Part shown: piece after piece, positions 29,099 to 37,583 of the stretch
How positions within the stretch are numbered: the stretch's first letter is position 1
Layout: each line of letters starts with the position of its first letter
Assembly (NCBI GenBank): GCA_905142475.1
Contig: LR990730.1
Coordinates: 4,738,501 to 4,802,500 of the forward strand
From: Xanthomonas hydrangeae
GTDB taxonomy: Bacteria; Pseudomonadota; Gammaproteobacteria; Xanthomonadales; Xanthomonadaceae
Direction: 5' to 3'
Length of the DNA: 64,000 bases
The notes under the pieces: model-generated
The model's database searches: none
What the model was told of the DNA's origin: nothing
Seen by the model: the letters and a program-made list of their open reading frames with translations, nothing else
Position numbers and translations under genes: made by a program

Positions 29099-30511
29099 AT
29101 GCCATTGTCGCGCCGCCTGTTGACGTTGTTGCTGCTGGTGATCGGCCTGCCCTGCAGTGCAGCTCCGTCAACGCATGCCGTTCCTGTGCAGCAAACAGCA
29201 CCATTTGCGGTCAGCGATGCGCAGCTGACTGCCGATTACTGGATCCAGCGCAGTCGCACCGCACAAACACTGCGCATGACTTCCGCACAGATCGCCAGCT
29301 TCAATGCACGCCTGCTGCGTGACGATGTCTCCATGCACGATCTGTCACAGCTGCCCGAAGCTTTCCCTGCTGCCGATGTACGCGCACGCATCGAGAAGCT
29401 GTCGGCCACGCCAACGCGTGCGTTGTACGGCGCGGACGGACAGCCCATCGACGTAACACGCTTGGCCGCGTTGCGCCACGCACTGGCGTTGGATGCACTC
29501 CCCGCCCAGGTAACGCCACACTTCGCGCTGGTGGTGCGGCGCACCGCGCTACGCACCTTCCCAACTACGCAACGTGCGTTCACCACCACTGACGACCACG
29601 ATATCGACCGCTTCCAGGAGTCGGCGCTCTACCCCGGCACGCCGGTGGCGGTGTTGCATGCCAGTGCCGATGGCGCATGGCAATTCGTGCTGGCCGCCAA
29701 CTACGCCGCATGGATCGCCAGTGATCGTCTCGCAATCGGTACACGCGCCGAAGTGCTGGGCTACGCACAACGTAGCCCACGCGTGATGGTCACCGGTGCA
29801 CGCGTGCAAAGCGCTTACACACCCGAACTACCTGCGATCTCAGCGCTGACGCTGGACATGGGCACCAGCGTGCCGCTGCTCAATGACTGGCCGCCGCAAC
29901 AGCCGGTCAACGGGCAGTTGCCGCTGGCCGCCTATGCCGTGCAGCTGCCACTGCGCAACGAAGAAGGCCGCTTGCAGCTGGTGCCGGCGCTGATACCGCG
30001 CGGTGCCGACATGCGCATTGGTCCGCTGCCGGCCACCCATGCAGCGTTACTGCGTCAGGCATTCAAATTCCTCGGCGAGCGCTATGGCTGGGGCAACGAT
30101 TACGACGCCCGCGATTGCAGCGGCTTCGTGTTGGATGTGTATCGCAGCCTCGGCATCGCCTTGCCGCGCAATACCGGCGATCAGGCACGCAGTCCGGCGT
30201 TACGTAACGTAACTTTCGATATTCGCGCGCCATTTCAGCAACGCCTGCAACAACTCGCACAACTGCAGGTCGGCGACCTGATCTACATCCCCGGCCATGT
30301 GATGCTGGTGATCGGGCATGAACATGGTGCGCCGTGGGTCATCCACGATGTGGCCGGCGCCAATTATCGCGCGGCCGATGGCAGCGTGCAGCGCGCGCAC
30401 TTGAACGGCGTATCGGTCACCCCGCTGCTGCCACTGCTCGCCAGCGACGGCACGCCGTTTGTCGATCACATCACCCGCATCCAACGCATCGCACCGATTG
30501 GCTCCCCATGA
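29099..30511 (+). CDS. SH3/NlpC-P60 murein endopeptidase, secreted
   Basis: A 470-aa protein with a signal peptide (MPLSRRLLTLLLLVIGLPCSAAP). An N-terminal stabilising region (about 35-140) leads into SH3-like domains (about 145-300) and a C-terminal NlpC/P60 cysteine peptidase (about 315-465). The catalytic triad is readable: C340 in DARDCSGFV, H400 in IPGHVMLVIG, H416 in VIHDVAG. Architecture matches the YkfC-type gamma-D-Glu-diamino-acid endopeptidases that release L-Ala-D-Glu from murein peptides. Its stop overlaps the start of the dipeptide epimerase gene by ATGA, so the two are translationally coupled and the product-substrate relation is coherent. Confidence 0.9.
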   Translation: MPLSRRLLTLLLLVIGLPCSAAPSTHAVPVQQTAPFAVSDAQLTADYWIQRSRTAQTLRMTSAQIASFNARLLRDDVSMHDLSQLPEAFPAADVRARIEKLSATPTRALYGADGQPIDVTRLAALRHALALDALPAQVTPHFALVVRRTALRTFPTTQRAFTTTDDHDIDRFQESALYPGTPVAVLHASADGAWQFVLAANYAAWIASDRLAIGTRAEVLGYAQRSPRVMVTGARVQSAYTPELPAISALTLDMGTSVPLLNDWPPQQPVNGQLPLAAYAVQLPLRNEEGRLQLVPALIPRGADMRIGPLPATHAALLRQAFKFLGERYGWGNDYDARDCSGFVLDVYRSLGIALPRNTGDQARSPALRNVTFDIRAPFQQRLQQLAQLQVGDLIYIPGHVMLVIGHEHGAPWVIHDVAGANYRAADGSVQRAHLNGVSVTPLLPLLASDGTPFVDHITRIQRIAPIGSP

Positions 30512-31605
30512 AGATCACCGGCTTCCGCCTCGGCATGCTGCGCGTGCCGTTGAAAACTCCGTTCAAGACCGCGGTCCGCACCGTGCGGGCGATCGAGGAT
30601 GTGGTGGTGCTGTTGCAGACCGACAGCGGCCATATCGGCTATGGCGCTGCGCCGGCCACCGCACCGATCACCGGCGATACGCATGGCTCCATCATCGCCG
30701 CGATCCAACAGTACATCGCCCCGAAGTTGATCGGCCAGGACGTGGCCGATCTCAACCGACTATGTGCGCTGGTGCAACACGCGCTGGAGCGCAATAGCAA
30801 CGCCAAGGCCGCAGTGGAAATCGCGCTCTACGATCTGTGGGCGCAGGCATTGGGTACCCCGCTATATCAGGCGCTCGGTGGCGGCACGCCGCGCATCACC
30901 ACCGATATCACCATCAGCGTCGATGCCATCGACACGATGGTGGCCGATGCGTTGTCCGCGCTCGCACGCGGCTATGGGTCGCTGAAGATCAAGGTCGGCA
31001 AAGACAGCGAGTCGGATGTCGAACGCATCAAGGCGATCCATGCGGCGGTCGCTGGGCGCGCATCGCTGCGCCTGGATGCCAACCAGGGTTGGACGCCCAA
31101 ACAGGCGGTGCGCACGATGCGCACGCTGGAAGACGCCGGCATCGTGATGGAACTGGTGGAACAGCCGGTCAAGGCGGCCGACATCGACGGACTGGCCTTC
31201 GTCACCGCGCGCATCGACACGCCGGTGATGGCCGACGAAAGCGTGTTCTCGCCGATCCAGGCGATCGAGCTCATCCAGCGCCGCGCCGCCGACATCGTCA
31301 ACATCAAACTGATGAAGACCGGCGGGCTCTCCAACGCGATCCGTATCGCCGATATCGCAGCGTTATATGGCGTGCCGTGCATGATCGGCTGCATGATCGA
31401 ATCCAGCATCAGCGTCGCGGCGGCGGTACATCTGGCCGTGGCCAAGGCCGACAGCATCACCCTGGCGGATCTGGATGCACCCGCACTCGGGCAGTTCGAT
31501 CCCACCGAGGGCGGAGTGCACTTCGACGAAGCGCAACTCCATATCGACGACTCGCCGGGTCTGGGCATCCGACGCATTCGCGGACTGGAGCTGTTGTCGG
31601 ATTAA
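30508..31605 (+). CDS. Dipeptide epimerase, L-Ala-D/L-Glu epimerase-like (enolase superfamily)
   Basis: A 365-aa muconate-lactonizing-type enolase-superfamily enzyme. Active-site set: K160 and K162 in LKIKVG, Mg2+ ligands D190 (LDANQGW), E218 (VEQP) and D243 (MADES), and K267 in NIKLMK on the opposite face. The specificity region DLDAP (about 321-325) and MIGCMIESS (about 292-300) fit L-Ala-D/L-Glu epimerases (YcjG/YkfB), which make murein-derived L-Ala-D-Glu digestible by ordinary peptidases. Cytoplasmic. The ATGA overlap with the upstream NlpC/P60 gene supports the assignment. Confidence 0.92.
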   Translation: MKITGFRLGMLRVPLKTPFKTAVRTVRAIEDVVVLLQTDSGHIGYGAAPATAPITGDTHGSIIAAIQQYIAPKLIGQDVADLNRLCALVQHALERNSNAKAAVEIALYDLWAQALGTPLYQALGGGTPRITTDITISVDAIDTMVADALSALARGYGSLKIKVGKDSESDVERIKAIHAAVAGRASLRLDANQGWTPKQAVRTMRTLEDAGIVMELVEQPVKAADIDGLAFVTARIDTPVMADESVFSPIQAIELIQRRAADIVNIKLMKTGGLSNAIRIADIAALYGVPCMIGCMIESSISVAAAVHLAVAKADSITLADLDAPALGQFDPTEGGVHFDEAQLHIDDSPGLGIRRIRGLELLSD

Positions 31606-31634
31606 AGCACCGTTGGATATTTCTGGTCGAGGGC

Positions 31635-31899
31635 GCGGTGCCCCTCACCGCTCGCAGGACACGCCGCAAGTACGTCCATGAAGGCTCGGTGGCGGCATCC
31701 ATGCCGCCACACGGTCCCGCAAGCGGCGAGGACACCGCACCAGAGACTCTGCTGATTGCTTTGTTTAAAACCATGCACACCGACCATCTCGATTGGTCCT
31801 TGCCGGCTCACCATCGTGGGACCTTACGCGGCATGGATGCCGCGTAAGAGCCTACATGGACGTACTTGCGGCGTGTCCCGCGATGGTGGGCCGGCAAGG
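31635..31899 (-). repeat. Composite hairpin repeat unit, copy B (inverted relative to copy A)
   Basis: Hairpin I lies at 31798-31899 (102 bp; arms CCTTGCCGGCTCACCATCGT... with ...CGATGGTGGGCCGGCAAGG; inner palindrome GCGGCATGGATGCCGC). Hairpin II lies at 31635-31738 (arms GCGGTG...GCAGGAC with GTCCCGC...CACCGC; inner palindrome GTGGCGGCATCCATGCCGCCAC). Between them is a 59-bp linker whose reverse complement matches the copy A linker, including GGTTTTAAACAAAGC. It sits just after the dipeptide epimerase stop, in the 691-bp gap before the transpeptidase gene. The remaining ~400 bp (31900-32296) show no gene and should include the downstream promoter. Confidence 0.85.
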
Positions 31900-32296
31900 G
31901 CCTGCAGCCAACCCGCAGATCAATTGCTCAGCAGCCGATTCCTTCATAGAACCCAAGGCTCCCCATAACAACCGAGATGTCACAGCCTGAACAAAAGTGG
32001 CTGACAAAACATCGCAAGCCATGGGCTACCGGGTAGCGACGGCCCACCTAGAACCAGCATGTACGAGTGGCAGATGCCCACCGAGCGACGGCAGAGCCTC
32101 TTGATAGTGGCGAAGTAATCTTGTCAGCCGCTCCAAGCCCCGCCAAGCGCGCATGCGCCACACAGCTGCATTGCTGAGTAAAGTAGCGATAAGGTGTTGG
32201 TCTGTGATGCAGTGCCGAGGCAGCGCACTGTCGCCGCCAACGACCAATCGACTCAACACAGCTCACCCCTGCCAGACCCATTCCTCCGGAGCCTGC

Positions 32297-33073
32297 ATGC
32301 GCCTTGCCACCGTGTTTCGATCCATCGTGTTGTTGGCGCTGACAAGCTGCAGCAGCCTTGCCGGCGCTGCCGGTCCAATCGACGCGTTGAATCGAGCGCG
32401 CGCATTGATCGTGGTGACCACACCGGACTGGAACAGCACGCAGGCGCGCCTGCAGACATTCACCCGTGTGGATGGCCACTGGCAACCGGCCGCACCAGGG
32501 TTTGCGGTTGCGCTGGGACGCCATGGCAGCGCCTGGGGCGATGGCCTGCATCCTGCACAGACGCAAGGCCTGCAGAAGCGCGAGGGCGACGGCCGCAGCC
32601 CGGCCGGTGTCTTCGCCATCGGCCCGGCCTTCGGTTATGCCCCGAGTATCGACAGCACGATGCCGTACCAAGCGATGACCGCCACCAACTACTGCATGGA
32701 TGTACCGAGCTCGCCGCTGTACAACCGCATCGTCGATGCCGCCCAGGTCGGTGAAGCCGCAGTGGCCGGCTCGACCGAGCCGATGCGGCTGGACCTGCAA
32801 CATCCCGGCGATGCACGCTACAGCGAGGGCTTCGTGATCGCGCACAACCCCAGCGCCATCCCCGGTCATGGCAGCTGCATCTTCGCCCACCTATGGCGCA
32901 CGCCAGGCCAGTTCACCGCCGGTTGCACCGCCATGGCGCCGGCCGATATGCAACGCCTGCTGGCCTGGTTGAAGCCCGACGACAAACCGCTGTTCGTGCT
33001 GTTGCCGCGTGCCGAATACGCACGCTTGCAAGCGCAGTGGCAGCTGCCCAAGTTGAAGGACGCCGCACGATGA
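32297..33073 (+). CDS. L,D-transpeptidase (YkuD-fold) family protein, probable lipoprotein
   Basis: A 258-aa protein of the COG3786/YkuD type. The N-terminus MRLATVFRSIVLLALTSCSS gives a likely lipobox LTSC (Cys18). The catalytic region reads GSCIFAHLW (about 192-200) then FTAGCTAM (about 206-213), with C210 the nucleophile and H198 the likely partner; the serine/threonine and glycine spacing fits the family. It would crosslink or trim murein peptides at the cell surface. The ATG at 32297 has CCGGAG upstream. Its stop overlaps the start of the next gene by ATGA. Confidence 0.85.
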   Translation: MRLATVFRSIVLLALTSCSSLAGAAGPIDALNRARALIVVTTPDWNSTQARLQTFTRVDGHWQPAAPGFAVALGRHGSAWGDGLHPAQTQGLQKREGDGRSPAGVFAIGPAFGYAPSIDSTMPYQAMTATNYCMDVPSSPLYNRIVDAAQVGEAAVAGSTEPMRLDLQHPGDARYSEGFVIAHNPSAIPGHGSCIFAHLWRTPGQFTAGCTAMAPADMQRLLAWLKPDDKPLFVLLPRAEYARLQAQWQLPKLKDAAR

Positions 33074-34377
33074 GCACACCGGTTCCTGCGCCCGATTCCA
33101 CTGGGCTGGTGCGCGTCGTCAGCCGTTGGCAGATCGTCGGATTGTCGATCAACGATGTGATCGGCAGCGGCATCTATCTGCTGCCGGCGGCCACTGCCGC
33201 ATTGTTGGGGCCAATGAGCCTGTGGGCGGTGATGCTGGCCGGCCTGGCGGTGGCCTTGCTGGTGTTGTGCTATGCGCAGGCGGCGAGTTATTTCGATACG
33301 CCTGGCGGTAGTTATCTGTATACGCGCGAGGCGTTCGGCCCCTTCGTCGGTTTTCAGATCGGCTGGATGATCTGGCTCACCCGCATCAGTTCGGCAGCCG
33401 CATTGAGCAACGGCCTGGCCGACGCGGTCGCGCGGTTCTGGCCGACCGTCGCCACCGAGCAGTGGGCACGTCTGCTGGTGGTGGTCGGCTCATTGGGATT
33501 GCTCACCGCCATCAATGTGATCGGAGTGAAATCGGCCGCGCGCACCGGCATCGCCCTGGTGGTCGGCAAGCTGGTGCCGCTGCTGTTGTTCGTGGCAATC
33601 GGCCTGTTCTATGTAGATTGGTCGTGGGCTTTCGCCGGCACCGCGCCGGACTTGCGCGACCTAGGCAATCTAGGCGAAGCCGCCTTGTTGTTGCTGTTCG
33701 CCTATGCGGGATTCGAAAATATTCCTGCGGCCGCTGGCGAGTACCGCAACCCACGACGCGATGTGCCGTTCGCACTGATCACCATGATCGTCACCGTCAC
33801 ATTGATCTACGCAGCGGTACAAGTCGTCGCACAAGGCACGCTGCCCAATCTTGCCGCCTCGGCCACGCCGTTGGCCGATGCCGCAAGCCGCTTCGGTGGC
33901 GAAGCGCTGGCGCTGATCCTCACCGTTGGCGCCACCATTTCCATCCTCGGCACCACCAGCAACACGGTGATGCTCGGGCCACGCTTTTTGTTCGCACTCG
34001 CACAAGATGGCTATGGCCCGGCATTTCTGGCGCGCGTGCATCCGCGCTTCCACACCCCCGCAGCGGCAGTGATCACCCAAGGCGTGTTGTCGCTTGGATT
34101 GGCGTTGTCCGGGTCGTTTACCCAACTGGCGCTGTTGTCGATGGTCACGCGGCTGTTTGCGTATATCGGCACGGCTGCGGCGGTCATCGTGCTGGCGCGT
34201 CGTTACCGGCAACGTACCGACACCTTGCGTCTACCGGGTGGGCCAGCCATTCCCATCGCCGCACTGCTGTTGTCGCTTGGCCTGCTGGCCAGTGCCAGCT
34301 GGCAGAATCTGGCCGCCGCCGGCATCGCCTTGCTGGTGGGCTGGGCATTTTATCTGTTCCCACGCAAGCAGGCCTGA
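33070..34377 (+). CDS. APC-family amino acid permease
   Basis: A 435-aa inner-membrane transporter with about 12 hydrophobic helices. The TM1 signature is INDVIGSGIYLLPAATAALLGP (about 28-49), and the TM6 region reads LLLFAYAGFENIPAAAGEYRNPRRDVPFAL (about 211-240), typical of the APC superfamily. It is translationally coupled (ATGA) to the L,D-transpeptidase gene. Since the preceding operon makes and epimerises murein dipeptides, uptake of murein-derived amino acids is a reasonable guess, but substrate specificity is not readable. Confidence 0.9.
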   Translation: MSTPVPAPDSTGLVRVVSRWQIVGLSINDVIGSGIYLLPAATAALLGPMSLWAVMLAGLAVALLVLCYAQAASYFDTPGGSYLYTREAFGPFVGFQIGWMIWLTRISSAAALSNGLADAVARFWPTVATEQWARLLVVVGSLGLLTAINVIGVKSAARTGIALVVGKLVPLLLFVAIGLFYVDWSWAFAGTAPDLRDLGNLGEAALLLLFAYAGFENIPAAAGEYRNPRRDVPFALITMIVTVTLIYAAVQVVAQGTLPNLAASATPLADAASRFGGEALALILTVGATISILGTTSNTVMLGPRFLFALAQDGYGPAFLARVHPRFHTPAAAVITQGVLSLGLALSGSFTQLALLSMVTRLFAYIGTAAAVIVLARRYRQRTDTLRLPGGPAIPIAALLLSLGLLASASWQNLAAAGIALLVGWAFYLFPRKQA

Positions 34378-34464
34378 GGGTTTCGCAACACACTCGCGCA
34401 GGGCTCACGCACACCTAACCCCGCGCGCCCAACGCTGCAGCTCTCACCTGCATGGGAGTTTGCG

Positions 34465-34962
34465 ATGAAACTGCGCCGTGTCTACAGCACACCCGATATC
34501 GCTAGTGCGCAACGCGTCATGCAGGCCGCACGCAGCGCAGGCATCGACAACGATGCGCTGTCGCTGATTGCCCGTTCGGATATCGAGCTGGAAGACGTGC
34601 CTGACGAGCGCAAGAATGCCAAGACCGATTTTCTTCCCGCTGCCGCGCGTGGCGCCGCAACGGGCGGTGCCGCAGGCTTGGTCGCCGGTCTGGTTGCCAT
34701 CGCAGTGCCTCCCATCGGCCTCACCATTGCCGGGGCCGGCGTCATGGCGCTGGCAGGCGCGCTGGTCGGCACCTGGTCGTCTGCACTGATCGGGGCCACC
34801 GTACCCGATCCGATCCGTCGCCAGTTCGAAGAGGAAATTCAGGCCGGGCGCGTCCTGGTGATCATCGATGCCGACGAGCCATCGCTGCTGCATGCCGAAA
34901 CCAGCCTGGTGGCTGCGGGTGCCACGCCGCTCCCCTACGAAGCCGCTTCAGCGTCAACTTGA
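34465..34962 (+). CDS. DUF1269-like membrane protein with glycine-zipper core
   Basis: A 165-aa protein: a soluble N-terminal part (MKLRRVYSTPDIASAQRVMQAARSAGI) followed by a Gly/Ala-rich hydrophobic hairpin (about 59-110, RGAATGGAAGLVAGLVAIAVPPIGLTIAGAG) and an acidic C-terminal part (FEEEIQAGRVLVIIDADEP). This resembles DUF1269/general-stress membrane proteins. GGGAG precedes the ATG. Likely inner membrane; stress role is a guess by family resemblance. Confidence 0.78.
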   Translation: MKLRRVYSTPDIASAQRVMQAARSAGIDNDALSLIARSDIELEDVPDERKNAKTDFLPAAARGAATGGAAGLVAGLVAIAVPPIGLTIAGAGVMALAGALVGTWSSALIGATVPDPIRRQFEEEIQAGRVLVIIDADEPSLLHAETSLVAAGATPLPYEAASAST

Positions 34963-35146
34963 ATGCAACCAGACGTAGGCCGACAGCGCGCTGATTGCAT
35001 AAGGCGTCATTTCGACGTCGCATGCAGTAGAAAGGCGCAAATACCTCATCGCAGCACGGTGTTTTGATGCACTCCTCACCTGCCCTGGCAATGGATTTAA
35101 CACCTGCCGACCTACGGTAGCTGGCACATTCACCGTGGAGACGAGC

Positions 35147-35431
35147 ATGAACGTGCCGTATCAGATTCCAGGCCGTGCGCCGGACGAAGACCGCAGCCAG
35201 AATATATCCAACTATTGGCGCGAGCGCTTCACCGAAGAGCCGTATTACACCGAAGGTGACCGTTACGAAGACTACGAGGGTGCCTACCTGGCGGGACATG
35301 AGGCACGTATCCGCGAAAACGCGCGTGCCTATGATCAGGTAGAAGCCGAATTGCACCGCGAATGGGAAGCCAATCGCGGCACCGAAGGTTTGAGCTGGAG
35401 CAAGGCCCGTCACGCAGTCAAGCGTGCCTAG
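35147..35431 (+). CDS. Small charged protein of unknown function
   Basis: A 94-aa highly polar protein rich in Glu, Tyr and Arg (YWRERFTEEPYYTEGDRYEDYEGAYLAGHEARIRENARAYDQVEAELHREWEANRG). GGAG six to seven bases before the ATG at 35147 fixes the start (METS four codons earlier lacks one). No signal peptide or membrane segment. The composition resembles small stress-related proteins; no family recognised. A bidirectional terminator follows at 35482-35514. Confidence 0.75.
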   Translation: MNVPYQIPGRAPDEDRSQNISNYWRERFTEEPYYTEGDRYEDYEGAYLAGHEARIRENARAYDQVEAELHREWEANRGTEGLSWSKARHAVKRA

Positions 35432-35481
35432 GAAAATGCGACAGACTTTGTCACCGGCGATAGCAAGTCAAAGCCCTGAAA

Positions 35482-35514
35482 ACAACAACGCCACCGTCGA
35501 GGTGGCGTTGTTGT
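35482..35514. terminator. Bidirectional terminator between convergent genes
   Basis: A perfect 14-bp stem (ACAACAACGCCACC with GGTGGCGTTGTTGT) with a 5-nt loop lies between a plus-strand gene ending at 35431 and a minus-strand gene ending at 35535. The A/T-rich stem base can supply a U-run in either direction. Confidence 0.8.
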
Positions 35515-35534
35515 ATCAGCGTGTGGGGCAGGCA

Positions 35535-35972
35535 TCAGTCCAGTGGCGGCGGTGCCGCGCGCGAAATAGGCAACCGGTTGTCGATATCCATCGCATCGCG
35601 GGTGTTCTTCTGCACCGCAACCGCACCGAACAAACTCAATGCATACGCCATCGCGTAAAAACCTTTCTCGCTGAGCAACAAGGTCGCGTTGATCAAGCCA
35701 ATCGCCAATAGCAGCAGTGCGATGATCAGCGAGAACCAGCAGATCGCGTAATACAGTCCCGTCACCGGAATACCGTCCGCGCGGTCACGCACACTCTTCT
35801 GCAACGACACCGATGCGAACAAGCCAAACAGCAGCAACGTAAAGTAGTAACCTTTTTCGTTGAGCATCATCTGCGCATTCCACAACCCGATCAGGTAGGC
35901 AACGCTGCCCAGCAGCAATGCGGCCCAGGATGCGGCGATAAAAGCGGGTGAAGTTTTTTGCGTGGCAGCCAT
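35535..35972 (-). CDS. YiaA/YiaB-family inner-membrane protein
   Basis: A 145-aa protein with four membrane helices arranged as two repeats. Each repeat ends in a similar motif: [35 protein letters not shown] (about 30-64) and [33 protein letters not shown] (about 93-125). This duplicated NEKGYY/SEKGFY pattern is the YiaA/YiaB signature. Function unknown. GGAG precedes the ATG at 35972. Confidence 0.9.
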   Translation of the reverse strand: MAATQKTSPAFIAASWAALLLGSVAYLIGLWNAQMMLNEKGYYFTLLLFGLFASVSLQKSVRDRADGIPVTGLYYAICWFSLIIALLLLAIGLINATLLLSEKGFYAMAYALSLFGAVAVQKNTRDAMDIDNRLPISRAAPPPLD

Positions 35973-36142
35973 GGAAACTCCTTTTCATGGTGAAGCAGGA
36001 ACGTGGGACGCATACGTCTCACAGAGAAAGTGATCTACGACAAGGCGGCCTCGAAGGCGTCGTGTAAGGTACTTGAAAACCCGACGCGGGACACGTTGCG
36101 GGAGGCTGCAGCGTCACCGCGCCTTATCCCCTGGAGGACCAC

Positions 36143-37321
36143 ATGTCTGTCCGACGTCTGCTTGCACTGGCCTGCTCGGCCACGCTGTTCACCACCGGCG
36201 CCGCATTTGCAGCGCCCGCCGCCGCACCTGCAGCGGCCATTCCCAAGGCGCAGTGGCCATTCCAGGCCACCACCGTTGCCGATTTCGACGAACCCTGGGC
36301 GATGACCTTCCTGCCTGACGGCAGTTTGCTGGTCAGCGAAAAACGCGGCTCGCTGATGCGGCTTGATCCCAAGACCAAGCGCAAAAGCGCCATCACCGGC
36401 ATCCCGACCGTGGCCTACGGCGGCCAGGGCGGCTTTGGCGATGTGCTCGCGCACCCGCGCTTTGCCCGCAATGGCCTGGTCTATGTGAGTTACGCCGAGC
36501 CTGGCGAAGGCGATACACGCGGCGGTGGCGTGGCGCGGGCCAAACTGACCCTGGATGCCACCGGCGGCGGCACGCTGTCGGACTTCAAGGTGATCTGGCG
36601 TCAGGACCCCAAGGTCACCGGCAATGGGCACTTCGGGCACCGCCTGGCGTTCGATCAGGCCGGCAAACTGTGGATCAGCTCCAGCGAACGGCAGAAATTC
36701 ACCCCCGCGCAGGACATGAAAGCCAATCTCGGCAAGCTGATCCGGCTCAACGACGACGGCAGCGTGCCGGCCGACAATCCCTTTGTTGCCCAAGGCGGTG
36801 TCGCCGCGCAAGTGTGGTCGCTGGGCCATCGCAACATCCTGGGCATCGCATTCGACAGCAAGGGCCGCTTGTGGGAACACGAAATGGGCCCGATGGGCGG
36901 CGATGAGCTGAATCTGATCCAACGCGGCGCCAACTATGGTTACCCGATCGTCTCCAACGGCGACAACTACGACGGCACCCCGATTCCCGATCACAACACC
37001 CGCCCGGAATTCGCCGCGCCCAAGATCAGCTGGACACCGGTGATCTCGCCGGCCGGCTTTGTGATCTACAGCGGCAAGCAGTTCCCGACATGGCGCGGCA
37101 ACGGCTTCATCGGCGGGTTGTCGTCGATGGCGTTGGTGCAGGTCTCGCTCGGCGATCAGCCGCGCGAGGTGGCCCGCTACGACATGGGCGCGCGTATCCG
37201 CGAAGTGGAACAAGGGCCGGATGGCGCGCTGTGGTTGCTGGAAGACGAAGCCAGTGGCAGTACCGGGCGTTTGCTCAAGCTGACACCTAAAAGCAAGGCC
37301 GCAGTCGAGAACGATGCGTAA
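36143..37321 (+). CDS. PQQ-dependent sugar dehydrogenase (YliI/glucose-sorbosone dehydrogenase family)
   Basis: A 392-aa secreted protein: signal peptide (MSVRRLLALACSATLFTTGAAFA), then a six-bladed beta-propeller. Family landmarks: DFDEPWAMTFLPDGSLLVSEKRG (48-70), GGQGGFGDVLAHPRFA, GHFGHRLAFD (catalytic histidine region), SLGHRNILGIAFDSKGRLWEHEMGPMGGDELN and GANYGYP. It oxidises aldose sugars in the periplasm, passing electrons to the respiratory chain via PQQ. GGAGG precedes the ATG. It stands alone and is convergent with the GH3 gene. Confidence 0.9.
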   Translation: MSVRRLLALACSATLFTTGAAFAAPAAAPAAAIPKAQWPFQATTVADFDEPWAMTFLPDGSLLVSEKRGSLMRLDPKTKRKSAITGIPTVAYGGQGGFGDVLAHPRFARNGLVYVSYAEPGEGDTRGGGVARAKLTLDATGGGTLSDFKVIWRQDPKVTGNGHFGHRLAFDQAGKLWISSSERQKFTPAQDMKANLGKLIRLNDDGSVPADNPFVAQGGVAAQVWSLGHRNILGIAFDSKGRLWEHEMGPMGGDELNLIQRGANYGYPIVSNGDNYDGTPIPDHNTRPEFAAPKISWTPVISPAGFVIYSGKQFPTWRGNGFIGGLSSMALVQVSLGDQPREVARYDMGARIREVEQGPDGALWLLEDEASGSTGRLLKLTPKSKAAVENDA

Positions 37322-37380
37322 CGCCTGGATCGCTGCGCCAATGCGTGCTGCATCAAGTAGCAGCACTGAGTGATGACTCG

Positions 37381-37418
37381 CACCATCGCCATGCGCTCGT
37401 TGAGCGCTGGCGATGGTG
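37381..37418. terminator. Long hairpin between convergent genes, probable terminator
   Basis: A perfect 11-bp outer stem (CACCATCGCCA with TGGCGATGGTG) encloses an inner 5-bp stem (GCGCT with AGCGC) and a 5-nt loop. It lies 60 bp past the sugar dehydrogenase and about 165 bp past the GH3 gene stop on the other strand. No strong T-tract follows on either side. Confidence 0.5.
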
Positions 37419-37583
37419 ACGATCAAGCAGATTGCCTACGTAGCAATTTGGCGTCAGCCATCAGTTACTGCAGCACTTTCAGGGATCGCTGCGGCGCTGC
37501 GGCACGGTGCAGATCAGCCGCTTGCATTACGTTCAACCGAAAGCGGTGACTCCAACGCACCGACTTCCTCGGAGGACACGCTT

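Noticed and set aside
31602..31990. Small ORFs over the repeat at 31635-31899
   Set aside because: Again repeat-derived frames; the same peptide strings arise from every repeat copy.
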